Source: Komagataeibacter medellinensis NBRC 3288 (GTDB lineage Bacteria; Pseudomonadota; Alphaproteobacteria; Acetobacterales; Acetobacteraceae). From it: a DNA stretch of 64,000 nt. Location of the stretch: positions 1,417,501-1,481,500 of the forward strand of contig NC_016027.1 of NCBI RefSeq assembly GCF_000182745.2. The letters run 5' to 3'. Made by a program: the position numbers and the translations under genes. A model generated the notes under the pieces. It was not told the DNA's origin. It ran no database searches and saw only the letters and a list, made by a program, of their open reading frames with translations. Positions 38,493 to 47,776 of this stretch are shown here, piece by piece; positions within the stretch are counted from its first letter, which is position 1; each line of letters opens with the position of its first letter.

Positions 38493-39452
38493 TCAAGTTC
38501 TGGTGGCGATGGCACCACTGTGGCGGGCCGACAGGTAGGCTGCGGCCTGCTCTGAATCCCGGGCGATCTGGGCCTTAAGCGCGTCCAACCCGTCAAAGCG
38601 GCGTTCAGCGCGCAAAAGCGTATGCAACGCCACCGACAGGGACTGCCCGTACAGGTCGCCCGCAAAGCCGAGCAGATGCACTTCCAGCCGGCTTTCCTGC
38701 CCATCGTTGATGGTAGGTCTGCGCCCGATATTGGCAACGCCGGGGTGCACCGTGCCATCGGCCAGCCGCACGCTTACGGCATATACGCCGCGCGCGGGTT
38801 CCAGATGGCGGCCAAGGGGAATGTTGGCGGTGGGAAAGCCCAGCAGGCGGCCACGCTTGTCCCCATGCTGCACCACGCCCCGAATCGACCATGGGCGACC
38901 CAGTTCCTCGGTCGCGCGCTCGGGGTAGCCATCCTGCAGCAGCCTGCGGATACGGGTGGAGGAATACGGCCCCAGTCCATCGGAAAGGGGCGGCACCACC
39001 GTAAGCCCAATGTCCAGTTCCCGGGTGCGCTCGGCCAGGAAATCCACATTGCCCCGTCTGCGGTGGCCAAATGCAAAATCAAGCCCGCAGGCCACATGCC
39101 GCAAGCCCAGGCCCTCATGCAGAACACGGGTGACGAAATCCTCAGCACTCATGGCGCTGAATTCGCGGTCGAACCCGATCTGGAACACATGCTTTACACC
39201 CAGCGCGGCCAGCGCGGCAAAGCGCTCGTGCTCCAGTGTCAGGCGGAAGGGCGGGTCCTGCGGGCGGAACAGTTCACGTGGATGCGGCTCGAAGGTTACG
39301 ACCGCCAGTTCCCGCTCGGGGCGGGCGGCATGCAGGGCGTGGACCAGATGGGCATGGCCAAGATGCACCCCATCAAAATTGCCCAGAGCCGCCACCATAC
39401 CACGGGCCACATCGGGAATGGCACGCCAGTCGGTGTGCAGTTGCGCTCTCAT
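38493..39452 (-). CDS. ribF: Bifunctional riboflavin kinase / FAD synthetase
   Basis: RibF (319 residues) makes FMN then FAD. The N-terminal adenylyltransferase shows GNFDGVHLGHAHLV and STRIRRLL; the C-terminal flavokinase shows GRLLGFPTANIP and GVANIGRRPT. ATG 39452 overlaps the mtnC stop by four bases. The upstream open extension inside mtnC is rejected. ribF-ileS-lspA is a common proteobacterial order. Confidence 0.95.
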   Translation of the reverse strand: MRAQLHTDWRAIPDVARGMVAALGNFDGVHLGHAHLVHALHAARPERELAVVTFEPHPRELFRPQDPPFRLTLEHERFAALAALGVKHVFQIGFDREFSAMSAEDFVTRVLHEGLGLRHVACGLDFAFGHRRRGNVDFLAERTRELDIGLTVVPPLSDGLGPYSSTRIRRLLQDGYPERATEELGRPWSIRGVVQHGDKRGRLLGFPTANIPLGRHLEPARGVYAVSVRLADGTVHPGVANIGRRPTINDGQESRLEVHLLGFAGDLYGQSLSVALHTLLRAERRFDGLDALKAQIARDSEQAAAYLSARHSGAIATRT

Positions 39453-40174
39453 GCCGCCTCCGCACGGGGCAGGCCAAAGCGGGCCGCGACCTCGGCCAGG
39501 GTAGCCGCCACGGGGTGGGTGGTACCCGGCTGCGTGCCATCGGCGGGGCGCACAATCTGGCAGGTACGCAGGCCCGCCTGCTCTGCCGCGTCCAGTTCGG
39601 CCACCACATCGGACAGGAACAGCACATCGGTCGGCTTCCACTGTGCGTCCTGCACGATGTGGCGGTAGCTGTCCGCCTCGCGCTTGCTGCCCACCTGCAG
39701 GTCATAAAAACCCACGAACACGCTGCTCAGGTCACCTTCGGTCGTGTGGCCATAGATCAGCTTCTGGGCGGCAACCGAACCCGATGAATAGACCGCAAGC
39801 GCCAGCCCCGCCGCAGCCCAGCAGCGCAGGGCAGGCACCACATCGGGGAAGAGCGTGGCCTTGAGCACGCCATCGGCATAACCCTGCGCCCAGACCATCC
39901 CCTGCAATGCCTTCAGCGGCGCGACCTTGGCATCCGCGTCCATCCAGGCTTCCAACTGGCGCAGGGGCGGAACACCGGGGGCAAGGCGTTCTATTTCGGC
40001 CAACTGTGCCTTGACCGTCGGGTCATCGGCATGCGTGCGCAGCAGGTGGGGCAGTGCCTTGCGGGCATAGGGAAACAGGATGTCATGGACGAAGGAGACC
40101 GGCAGGGTCGTTCCCTCAATATCCAGCAGTACCGCGCGCACTGGCGGCTGCGTGGTCTGGGTCACGTTACTCAT
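39449..40174 (-). CDS. mtnC: Acireductone synthase (enolase-phosphatase E1)
   Basis: A HAD-family enzyme of 241 residues in methionine salvage that converts 2,3-diketomethylthiopentyl-1-phosphate to acireductone. HAD motifs: I, LLDIEGTT (with E in the usual second-Asp position, as in this family); II, YSSGS; III, the K of SKREADSY; IV, FLSDV. Third gene of an mtnB-mtnD-mtnC set. Confidence 0.94.
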   Translation of the reverse strand: MSNVTQTTQPPVRAVLLDIEGTTLPVSFVHDILFPYARKALPHLLRTHADDPTVKAQLAEIERLAPGVPPLRQLEAWMDADAKVAPLKALQGMVWAQGYADGVLKATLFPDVVPALRCWAAAGLALAVYSSGSVAAQKLIYGHTTEGDLSSVFVGFYDLQVGSKREADSYRHIVQDAQWKPTDVLFLSDVVAELDAAEQAGLRTCQIVRPADGTQPGTTHPVAATLAEVAARFGLPRAEAA

Positions 40175-40197
40175 CTCCCTTGGGGTACTTGTTGGAT

Positions 40198-40740
40198 TCA
40201 GGCTTCGGCAGGAAAGCGGGTTGCAATATCGCTGCCGGTGTACTGCGCGATCCAGCCATCGGGGTTGGTGAAGATGCGCAGCGTGACGAAATCGGGCGTC
40301 TCGCCACCGTCAAACCAGTGCGATATGCCCGCCGGCACCGAAATCAGGTCGCCCGCCGTGCAGCGCACATCGTACACGCGCCCGTTCACATGCAGGATGA
40401 AATCGCCCTGCCCGTGTACGAAAAAACGCACCTCGTCCTCGCTATGAGTATGTTCGGACAGGTATTTGCTGCGCGCCTGCGCCCAGCCCTGGGTATCAGG
40501 CCCCACGCGCAGCACATCGGCCGAACCGGCACCCGTCTCGCCCATCAACTGGTCAAGATAGGGGCGATAGGCATCGAGCACGGCGCTTTCCGGTGCATCA
40601 CGCGGGGGCACGACGGGGGCATCCCAGCGCTCGAAACGCACGCCAATGCCCGCAAGCTCCATGGCAATGCGCGCGGGATCACCCAGCTGTATAATGGGGG
40701 TTCCGGGATTGTTATCGGCATAGACACGCAGGCGGCTCAT
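40198..40740 (-). CDS. mtnD: Acireductone dioxygenase
   Basis: A cupin of 180 residues that cleaves acireductone to the methionine precursor keto acid (iron form). Metal ligands H97, H99, E103 and H141 are all visible (EHTHSEDE and PAGISHW). ATG 40740 is preceded by an ideal AAGGAGG; the nine-residue upstream extension is rejected. It overlaps mtnB by four bases. Confidence 0.95.
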   Translation of the reverse strand: MSRLRVYADNNPGTPIIQLGDPARIAMELAGIGVRFERWDAPVVPPRDAPESAVLDAYRPYLDQLMGETGAGSADVLRVGPDTQGWAQARSKYLSEHTHSEDEVRFFVHGQGDFILHVNGRVYDVRCTAGDLISVPAGISHWFDGGETPDFVTLRIFTNPDGWIAQYTGSDIATRFPAEA

Positions 40741-41363
40741 CGCATCCTCCTTCTTTCCAGTTCGCAAGCCAACAGGAATTCAAGCCCTTCCAGCCGTGCC
40801 AGCGCCACGTCCATGTCAGCACCCCACACATACACGCCATGCCCGCGAATGATGTAGCCCGCGGGCATCGCATCCAGATGCGGGGCCACGACGCGGCACA
40901 GGCGGGCAATATCCTGATCGTTGTCGAATATCGGCACAGACACGCGGGCAGCATGGGTGTCCTGACCGGCAAAGACCTTCTGCACCTCGTAGCCTTCAAG
41001 CACCAGTTCGTTGCCACCTGCCATGGACAGCACGGTGGAGGCGACGGAATGGCCATGCAGCACGGCACCCGCCGCCGGGTCATGGGCATAGACCTGACAG
41101 TGCAGCAGCGTCTCGGCGCTGGGACGATCGGCGGGCAGGAGTGGCGCGCCCGCCGCATCGACACGGATCACGCCCTGCGGCCCCAGCAGGCCCTTGTGCC
41201 CGCCCGAGCGCGTGATGGCCAGGGTGCCATCGGGCAGGCGGATGCTAATGTTGCCCGCCGTTGCGGGCACCCAGCCAAAGCGGTCCATCCGCTGGCCCGC
41301 GGCAATAATCCGGGCCACCGCATCGCAATACGCGCCTGCGGGGAATGCTGCCTTGTCCATCAT
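40737..41363 (-). CDS. mtnB: Methylthioribulose-1-phosphate dehydratase
   Basis: A class II aldolase-fold zinc enzyme of about 208 residues, the dehydratase step of methionine salvage. Zinc ligands are seen in VLHGHSVAS and RGHGVYVWG; GWVPATAGNISIR is typical. The start ATG 41363 has a GGGTGGA site; a GTG at 41372 is less likely. mtnA and mtnP are not in the window. Confidence 0.93.
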   Translation of the reverse strand: MMDKAAFPAGAYCDAVARIIAAGQRMDRFGWVPATAGNISIRLPDGTLAITRSGGHKGLLGPQGVIRVDAAGAPLLPADRPSAETLLHCQVYAHDPAAGAVLHGHSVASTVLSMAGGNELVLEGYEVQKVFAGQDTHAARVSVPIFDNDQDIARLCRVVAPHLDAMPAGYIIRGHGVYVWGADMDVALARLEGLEFLLACELERRRMR

Positions 41364-41388
41364 GCCATCCACCCGGGCGCGGTCCCTG

Positions 41389-41634
41389 TCATTTCAAGTT
41401 GTTGGTGGAATGCTGCGGGGCTTCGGCAAAGGATGCGTCCTTTTCCTTGCCCGGAGCCTGGATCTGCCCCGGCGGCACCGGGGCTTCAGGCGCATCATCG
41501 GCCATGTTCTTCTTGAATGACTTTATGCCACGCGCCATGTCGCCCATGAGCGAACTGATCTTGCCGCCGCCGCCAAACAGCACCAGCACCACTGCCAGCA
41601 CGATCAGCCAATGTCCCCAGCTCAAGCTACCCAT
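41389..41634 (-). CDS. tatA: Sec-independent protein translocase protein TatA
   Basis: An 81-residue TatA. One N-terminal membrane helix ([13 protein letters not shown]) is followed by the [23 protein letters not shown] amphipathic helix region, then an acidic, disordered tail. It forms the pore of the twin-arginine export system. ATG 41634 follows a GGGGGAT site. tatB and tatC are not adjacent, which is common in alphaproteobacteria when tatA stands alone, but I cannot tell where they are. Confidence 0.92.
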   Translation of the reverse strand: MGSLSWGHWLIVLAVVLVLFGGGGKISSLMGDMARGIKSFKKNMADDAPEAPVPPGQIQAPGKEKDASFAEAPQHSTNNLK

Positions 41635-41766
41635 AGCATCCCCCATCCGCGTCCGTGACGCGCCAATACCGTATTGCCCGCCTGCCATACAACATGGCCA
41701 CGGCCTGCCCGTACCCGCCTATGTGAGGCGCGTACACAGGATATGCAAGCACCCATGCAGGCCGCA

Positions 41767-42261
41767 TCAACCTGCGGGCAGGATAAACCCGTAAGCAGGA
41801 TAGACGGTTTTACCCATGCCGTGAATGGGGGACCACCATACCTTGACCCGCGACCAGTCATTGCCCGCCGATACGTCCATCACCGGTTCGTTCCGGCCAA
41901 TGCGGCCGGGCACCCAGTTGGCCTGGTCCACCAGCACCTCACGCGGGCCACGCACCACGCGCACGACCGATACATGCCCGTCTGGCAGGCGGCCTGTCGC
42001 ACGGAAAACCAGCACGGCACCGGCTCTGGGGGCATGGGCGCGCGGGTAGCGACCCTGCGCCTGCCCCCACCATGATGCCGCATCCCCCTGCATCTGCATG
42101 TGCGTGACCTGCCGTGCATAGGGCGCACACTGCAACGCGCCATGCCACCCCTGCCCGCTGCCCCCCGCGCACGCCGCAAGCGAGAGTACTGCGCCGCCCG
42201 CCACCATCCGCGCCCACACCGCATGCTCGCCAACCTGCTGCCGCCACGTCAGTCGCCCCAC
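41767..42261 (-). CDS. CHAP-domain lipoprotein (putative peptidoglycan amidase)
   Basis: A 164-residue protein with a signal peptide and lipobox (LAAC, C31) followed by a CHAP cysteine-peptidase/amidase domain. The catalytic Cys lies in GALQCAPYAR and the His in DGHVSVVRVV. CHAP enzymes cleave peptide or amide bonds of the cell wall. The GTG at 42261 with a GGAGGGG site is the only start that gives a signal peptide; a longer frame up to 42528 runs inside recX and is rejected. Confidence 0.82.
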   Translation of the reverse strand: MGRLTWRQQVGEHAVWARMVAGGAVLSLAACAGGSGQGWHGALQCAPYARQVTHMQMQGDAASWWGQAQGRYPRAHAPRAGAVLVFRATGRLPDGHVSVVRVVRGPREVLVDQANWVPGRIGRNEPVMDVSAGNDWSRVKVWWSPIHGMGKTVYPAYGFILPAG

Positions 42262-42286
42262 CTTAATCCCCTCCCTTCCGCCATTT

Positions 42287-42928
42287 TCATGCCGAGCGCA
42301 TGCGCATGATCCTGTCTTCCGCTTCCTCCCGGTCCATGTCCAGCGCCTGCCGGGCCGTACCGTGGGCAAAGCCGGCACGCGCCATGGCATCAAGCGCGCG
42401 GCGGTAGCGCCTGTGCGCTTCCTCCCCATCCGCGTCCGGCCGCACGAAAGGGCCGGCACGACGTTTGCGCGCAAAGACCAGGGCCGCGGCCAGTTCGGTT
42501 TCCTGCCCCTCGCCATCACGCTGGCCAAGGGCTTCCTCCACCGCGCTGCCCACTATGGCCTCATCCACGCCCTTCGCACTCAGGTGGGCGGCCACCATGC
42601 GGCGCGAGCGGCCGGCGCGGGCAAGAGAACGGGCACGGAATTGCGAAAAACGCACATCATCGACCGCACCCAGCCCTTCCATATCCGCAACGATGCGTGC
42701 AACGGCGGCGCGCGCGGGGTCAACGGCACGGGTGGCATCCTCCGCCTCCATGCCGGTAGCGATTGCCCGGCGCACCCAGCGGTCGATATGCCGGGCCAGC
42801 ATCTGCTCCACACCCGCCCGGGTTGCGGAAAAGCGTGCCAGATAGGCCAGCGCTACGGCGCGCAGCGTGGCCGCGTCCGGCGCGGGCGCAAGCGGGCGGG
42901 GAGCGGAACGGGAAGGACGGGCCACCAT
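42287..42928 (-). CDS. recX: Regulatory protein RecX
   Basis: RecX (213 residues) modulates RecA filaments. It is an all-helical, Arg/Ala-rich protein with repeats such as AYLARFSATRAGVEQMLARH and FSQFRARSLARAGRSRRMVA, typical of alphaproteobacterial RecX. ATG 42928 (MVARPSRSA) is preferred over the open extension to 43141. recA is not adjacent. Confidence 0.85.
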   Translation of the reverse strand: MVARPSRSAPRPLAPAPDAATLRAVALAYLARFSATRAGVEQMLARHIDRWVRRAIATGMEAEDATRAVDPARAAVARIVADMEGLGAVDDVRFSQFRARSLARAGRSRRMVAAHLSAKGVDEAIVGSAVEEALGQRDGEGQETELAAALVFARKRRAGPFVRPDADGEEAHRRYRRALDAMARAGFAHGTARQALDMDREEAEDRIMRMRSA

Positions 42929-43256
42929 GATGCCCGCACTGTGCCACAACCCGCCACGCGCGCCCAGAGTCGCATGCACATGCCATGCCACCCACCCATG
43001 CGCGTGCGCTTTCGCCTTCCACCGGTCGATGCGCTGCTCATAAGCCGGGCGGGTTAAGGTTGCATTTCGCGCGGGTGAACCATATCCTTCTTTCTTCCTG
43101 ATCCGTGATGTGGATACCAGATTCGTAACGAATCGCATCACCGCCCGGACCGGGAAAGCCGGAAAAGAGATGTGCCTGCCCCTTTGCGGTGGTGGGCCGT
43201 TTTCGTTTCTGGATTACGCAGCCTTTTCCTTTGACCCGAAATCACAAGGCCATTCC
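42929..43256. promoter_or_regulatory. Divergent recX/argD control region
   Basis: A 328-base region without its own gene. The argD frame is open back to 43110, but the extension has no homology. It contains a palindromic segment at 43105-43141 (listed separately). No sigma-70 boxes were obvious. Confidence 0.5.
43105..43141. promoter_or_regulatory. Candidate operator: nested palindrome upstream of argD
   Basis: GATTCG-TAA-CGAATC (43120-43134) lies inside an outer pair GTGATG (43105-43110) / CATCAC (43136-43141). It is about 115 bases before the argD start. The inner order ATTC..GAAT is the reverse of an E. coli ARG box, so I do not call it an ArgR site. Confidence 0.4.
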
Positions 43257-44459
43257 ATGATTTCCGCCCTGATGCCGAACTACAATCGTGCCGACCTCGC
43301 TTTCGAGCGTGGCGAAGGCGCCTGGCTGTACGCGGCAAACGGGCGACGATTCCTGGATTTCGGCTCAGGAATCGCCACATCCTCGGTCGGACACAACAAC
43401 CCACATCTGGTAGGCGCCATTGCAAAACAGGCGCAGTGCGTGATGCACGTGTCCAACCTGTACCGCGTGCCACAGGCCGAACGCCTCGCCGAACGGCTGG
43501 TCGCCCACAGCTTTGCCGACAGCGCTTTCTTCTGCAATTCCGGTGCCGAGGCCAATGAAGGGCTGATCAAGATGATCCGCCGTGCGCAGGCCAAGTCCGG
43601 CCACCCCGAGCGCACCCGCATCATCTGCTTCAACGGCGCGTTCCATGGCCGCACGCTGGCCACGCTATCCGCCACAGGCAACGCCAAATACCTTGATGGC
43701 TTCGGCCCCCGGGTAGAAGGTTTCGACCATGTGCCGCTCAACAACATGAACGCGGTGCGCGACGCCATAAACGAGCAGACGGCCGGCATCCTGGTCGAGC
43801 CGGTGCAGGGGGAGAGCGGCATCCACGTTGCCGATTTCCGCTTCATGCGCGAACTGCGCGCGGCGTGCGATGAATACGGCCTGTTTCTGGGCGTGGATGA
43901 AGTGCAGTGCGGCATGGGCCGTACCGGCCGCCTGTTCGCCTATGAATGGTCGGACATAACACCTGATATCCTGTCCACGGCCAAGGGCATTGCCGGTGGC
44001 TTCCCCATGGGGGCGGTGCTGACCACCGAGACCATTGCACGGCACATGACACCGGGCAGCCACGGCACGACCTTTGGCGGTGGGCCGCTGGCCTGTGCCG
44101 CGGCCAATGCGGTGCTGGACATCGTGCTGGCTCCCGGCTTCCTTGAAGGGGTAAGCAGCCGCGCCGCGCAGCTGGAGGCGGGCTTTGACCGGCTGATCGC
44201 CCTCTACCCCGACATCTTCGCCAACTGGCGCGGGCTTGGCCTGCTGCTGGGGCTGAAATGCACCGCAGATGTGGCACTGGTACAGAACGCGGCCATGCAT
44301 GAAGGCATGCTGAGTGTCACGGCGGGCGACAACGTACTGCGGCTGCTCCCGCCGCTTACGGTAACCGAAGCGGACTGCAATCAGGCCCTGACCATGCTGG
44401 AGCGTGCCGCACAGCGCGTACGCGCCCACATGGCCGCACAGGCGGAGACCGTAGCATGA
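43257..44459 (+). CDS. argD: Acetylornithine aminotransferase
   Basis: A PLP enzyme of 400 residues in arginine synthesis. The PLP lysine is K243 in STAKGIAGGFPMGA; FFCNSGAEANEGLIK, NGAFHGRTLATLSATG and GTTFGGGPLACAAA are typical. A short AAGG precedes the ATG. It may also act as succinyldiaminopimelate aminotransferase, as in E. coli. It overlaps argF by four bases. Confidence 0.95.
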   Translation: MISALMPNYNRADLAFERGEGAWLYAANGRRFLDFGSGIATSSVGHNNPHLVGAIAKQAQCVMHVSNLYRVPQAERLAERLVAHSFADSAFFCNSGAEANEGLIKMIRRAQAKSGHPERTRIICFNGAFHGRTLATLSATGNAKYLDGFGPRVEGFDHVPLNNMNAVRDAINEQTAGILVEPVQGESGIHVADFRFMRELRAACDEYGLFLGVDEVQCGMGRTGRLFAYEWSDITPDILSTAKGIAGGFPMGAVLTTETIARHMTPGSHGTTFGGGPLACAAANAVLDIVLAPGFLEGVSSRAAQLEAGFDRLIALYPDIFANWRGLGLLLGLKCTADVALVQNAAMHEGMLSVTAGDNVLRLLPPLTVTEADCNQALTMLERAAQRVRAHMAAQAETVA

Positions 44460-45442
44460 ACGCGCTCCAGACTCCCACCCACATCATCCCGCGCCATTTC
44501 CTTGACCTCAAGGAACTGGACGGTGCCACGCTGCGCGCCATCCTGGATGTGGCGGCAGGCATCAAGCGCATGCAGCACGGCCGTGCCCGCCCGCTGCATC
44601 CGGCCCTGCCGCTGCGCGGGCGCGCCTTGGGGCTGATGCTGTCCAAGCCTTCCACCCGCACCCGCGTCTCGTTTGAAGTCGGCATGCAGCAGCTTGGTGG
44701 CAATGTGGTGCTGCTGGCCCCATCCGACATGCAACTGGGCCGTGGCGAAAGCATTGCCGATACCGCGCGCGTGCTGTCACGCTTTGTGGATGCCATCGTG
44801 CTGCGCACGGGCAGGACCGAGAACCTGCGCGAACTTGCGCGCTGGAGCAGCGTGCCGGTGATCAATGGCCTGACACCGGATTCGCACCCGGTACAGATCA
44901 TGGCCGACATCATGACGTTCGAGGAACATCGCGGCCCGATCGCAGGCCGCACGCTGGCCTGGGTGGGGGATGGCAACAATGTCGCCACCTCCTTCATCGA
45001 GGCGGCGGCTCTGTTCGGCTTCCACCTGCGGCTGGCAACGCCGGCAACCCATGCGCCCGATACGGCCGCCGTGGCATGGGCCCGCGCGCGAGGGGCGGAG
45101 ATCACAGTCACGACCGACCCCGTGGCAGCTGTAAAAGGGGCGCATGCGGTCATTACCGATACATGGGTCAGCATGTCCGACAAGGAATCGGCACAGCGCA
45201 TCAGCGCGTTCGAGCCATACCAGGTCAATGCCACATTAATGGCGCATGCCGCCCCCGATGCCCTTTTCCTGCACTGCCTGCCTGCCCATATCGGGGAGGA
45301 AGTGACGGAAGACGTGTTTGAAGGACCGCAATCCGTCGTGTTTGACGAGGCCGAGAACCGCCTGCACGCGCAAAAGGGCATCCTTGTCTGGGCGCTGTGT
45401 GGTGCGGACTGGCAGCACTATGGAAAGGAACCCACGGCATGA
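44456..45442 (+). CDS. argF: Ornithine carbamoyltransferase
   Basis: OTC (328 residues) makes citrulline from ornithine and carbamoyl phosphate. The carbamoyl-phosphate loop is KPSTRTRVSFE and the ornithine site HCLPAHIGEEV. It is coupled by ATGA to argD and to the next small gene, so argD-argF-(unknown) form one operon. Confidence 0.96.
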   Translation: MNALQTPTHIIPRHFLDLKELDGATLRAILDVAAGIKRMQHGRARPLHPALPLRGRALGLMLSKPSTRTRVSFEVGMQQLGGNVVLLAPSDMQLGRGESIADTARVLSRFVDAIVLRTGRTENLRELARWSSVPVINGLTPDSHPVQIMADIMTFEEHRGPIAGRTLAWVGDGNNVATSFIEAAALFGFHLRLATPATHAPDTAAVAWARARGAEITVTTDPVAAVKGAHAVITDTWVSMSDKESAQRISAFEPYQVNATLMAHAAPDALFLHCLPAHIGEEVTEDVFEGPQSVVFDEAENRLHAQKGILVWALCGADWQHYGKEPTA

Positions 45443-45759
45443 CCGGACCGGCCACCCAGCCCGCCCTGCCCACCAGCACGGAAGATGTACCGGAAGTCCC
45501 CGGATGGGCGGAAAAAAGCGTGCGCGACATCTTTGCCGCCCTGCCCGTGCAGGATACCCGCATTGACCGGATCCGCGATGCTTACCTGGACTGCCTGGCA
45601 GGTGCTGGCCGCACGCAGGATCTGGACATGGAACATGACCGCTGCCGCCAGCGCGCCATGACCGCACTGCAGGCGGATGGCCTGCTGGCCGATAGCCCGC
45701 TGCACGACCTTGACCAGCGCCTTGCCGCGCTGGAGGCCGACATTACCGCCAATATCTGA
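45439..45759 (+). CDS. Small protein of unknown function coupled to argF
   Basis: A 106-residue soluble protein with no signal peptide or membrane segment. Its ATG overlaps the argF stop as ATGA, good evidence that it is real. The second half is helical with regular charged residues (DRIRDAYLDCLAG, LDQRLAALEADI). I recognise no family. Its position between argF and hslO may be the best clue to its role. Confidence 0.75.
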   Translation: MTGPATQPALPTSTEDVPEVPGWAEKSVRDIFAALPVQDTRIDRIRDAYLDCLAGAGRTQDLDMEHDRCRQRAMTALQADGLLADSPLHDLDQRLAALEADITANI

Positions 45760-45810
45760 TGATCGGGCCCCTTCCCCACACGGAAGGGACCACCGCTGCG
45801 GATTTCTGCC

Positions 45811-46773
45811 ATGACCACCACGCCTCCCTCCCCCGCATTCCTTGATGCCAGCCGCCCGGATACACCCGATCTGGTCGTGCCGCAGGGGATCTTGCCGTTC
45901 TATCTGGACCAGCGCCCCGTACGCGGCAGGCTGGTGCGCCCCGGTGTGCTGACCGACACCCTGCTGACCCGCCATGACAACCCCGATGTAGTGCTGCAAC
46001 TGGCGGGGGAGGCACTGGCGCTGGTCGCGGCCCTTGCATCATCGCTCAAATTCCAGGGCTCCTTCTCCCTTCAGGCCAAGGGCGATGGACCGGTGGAACT
46101 GCTGCTGGCGGACTGCACCGATTCGGGTGCGCTGCGCTTCCATGCCCGTTCGGATGATGCGCAGGTAGCCGAACTGCTGAAAACCACACCCAACCCCACG
46201 GCGGCCCAGCTACTGGGCAAAGGCTATATCGCCTTCAGTGTGGATCAGGGGCCGGATACCGATATCCATCAGGGCATTGTCGAGATGAATGGCGAGAGCC
46301 TGTCCGAAATGTCGGCCCATTACTTTGCCACCAGTGAACAGCATGCCTGCTGGATCAGGCTGTTCTGCGAAAAAACGCTGTCTGGCTGGCGCGCGGGCGC
46401 GCTGGTGATGGAAAAGATCGCAACCGATGGGGGCGTCGACTCCACACTAACGTCAGAAGAAGGCGAGGACGCCTGGGAGACCGCCGTCACCCTCGCCTCC
46501 ACGCTGACGGCGCGCGAGGTGCTGGATGACAGCCTTTCCTCAGCCGACCTGCTGTACCGCCTGTTTCACGCCGAAGGGCTGATGGCGGGCCAGCCACGCG
46601 CGCTGGCGTTTGGCTGCCGGTGCTCACGCGCCCGGCTGTCGGGCATTCTGGAAACATTCCCACTTGATGATCTGGACCACATGGACCAGGACGGTACGAT
46701 CACCATGCACTGTTCGTTCTGCAACCACAGCTTCCATTTCCAGCGCGACGAGATTGGTGGCCGGGCGGCCTGA
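45811..46773 (+). CDS. hslO: 33 kDa redox-regulated chaperone Hsp33
   Basis: Hsp33 (320 residues) is activated by oxidation and holds unfolding proteins. The C-terminal zinc site is complete: GCRCSR and, about 30 residues later, CSFCNH. The SLKFQGSFSLQAKGDGP segment is typical of the N-terminal domain. It lies 51 bases after the argF-coupled small gene. Confidence 0.94.
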   Translation: MTTTPPSPAFLDASRPDTPDLVVPQGILPFYLDQRPVRGRLVRPGVLTDTLLTRHDNPDVVLQLAGEALALVAALASSLKFQGSFSLQAKGDGPVELLLADCTDSGALRFHARSDDAQVAELLKTTPNPTAAQLLGKGYIAFSVDQGPDTDIHQGIVEMNGESLSEMSAHYFATSEQHACWIRLFCEKTLSGWRAGALVMEKIATDGGVDSTLTSEEGEDAWETAVTLASTLTAREVLDDSLSSADLLYRLFHAEGLMAGQPRALAFGCRCSRARLSGILETFPLDDLDHMDQDGTITMHCSFCNHSFHFQRDEIGGRAA

Positions 46774-46873
46774 ACCTGTCCTGCCCCTGTTCGCCCGGCG
46801 CGGAACATGGCACGATCCTTCCCCTGACCTACCGATCGCGCCATGGGCGCCAGCCGTTACCGGGATATATTCC

Positions 46874-47767
46874 ATGCGACCGAACCGTTCGCCGCTTCGC
46901 ATCCTGCCATCACGCCGCACCCTGCGCGTGGTACTGGCAGCCAGCCTGCCTTTCCTTGCGCTGGCCACCATGAGCGAGCACGCTTACTGCCGTAAACATG
47001 CCGAGGAACCGACCACATTCGAGGGGCCGCAATATGGCGATACCCCGCCGCTGAACCTCAATATCGCCTCACTCTCCATCGTGGACCGGGGCCAGCCGGG
47101 GCTGGTGCCGGGCGACCTGTCGGGCCGTGCGCCCAATCCGCCCGACGAACTGCTCAAGCAGCTTGCCCATAACCGACTGCTGACCGCGGGCAGCGGGGGG
47201 GAAGGCGTGTTCACCATCGACCGCGCGTCCATCCTGCATGAACCCGGCGGCATACTGGACGGGCAGCTCAACGTGCATCTGGACGTGACTTCCGCCGATG
47301 GCAGGCGAACCGGCTACGCCGTGGCCCAGGTCACGCGCTCCTATGATCCCAAGAAAAAGCACGGCAACAGCGATACACCCCAAAACCTGAATGCCCTGAC
47401 CAACATGATGCTGCAGGACATGAACCAGGAACTGGAAAACCAGATCCGCACCAACCTGGGCAACTGGCTGGTCACGCCACAGGCGCCCGGCAGTGTTGCC
47501 GCCCAGCCTCTTGATGGCAGCGACAGCGCACCGACCACCAGCACAGGCGACACCATGACCATTGGCGGTGGCCCGACCACTGACCACCCCGAGACAGCGG
47601 CCACACCTGCCCTACCAAAACCGGCAAGGCCCAAAATGGCCGACCAGGGGCCTGACGCCATCTTCCCCACCGGCTACTCCTCCGATGATGCGGACAGCGC
47701 CGCCCCGGCAACCCCGCAACTCCGCTCCCCGCCACCGGGCAACCTGACCCTGCCCGGCAGCAACTGA
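46874..47767 (+). CDS. Putative exported protein, unknown function
   Basis: A 297-residue protein with a basic, hydrophobic N-terminus (residues 15-35, LRVVLAASLPFLALATMS) consistent with a signal peptide. A central domain (about 60-200, with IDRASILHEPGGILDGQLNVHLD) is followed by a Pro/Thr/Asp-rich disordered tail ending in PPPGNLTLPGSN. No named family was recognised. It is 100 bases after hslO and ends at a strong hairpin. Confidence 0.72.
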   Translation: MRPNRSPLRILPSRRTLRVVLAASLPFLALATMSEHAYCRKHAEEPTTFEGPQYGDTPPLNLNIASLSIVDRGQPGLVPGDLSGRAPNPPDELLKQLAHNRLLTAGSGGEGVFTIDRASILHEPGGILDGQLNVHLDVTSADGRRTGYAVAQVTRSYDPKKKHGNSDTPQNLNALTNMMLQDMNQELENQIRTNLGNWLVTPQAPGSVAAQPLDGSDSAPTTSTGDTMTIGGGPTTDHPETAATPALPKPARPKMADQGPDAIFPTGYSSDDADSAAPATPQLRSPPPGNLTLPGSN

Positions 47768-47776
47768 CCGGTTGGC

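Noticed and set aside
42262-42528. Longer N-terminus for the CHAP lipoprotein
   Set aside because: The extension lies inside recX and hides the signal peptide; GTG 42261 has a strong ribosome site.
43120-43134. ArgR ARG box upstream of argD
   Set aside because: The half-sites are in reverse order (ATTC..GAAT) compared with the known ARG box; kept only as an unspecified palindrome.
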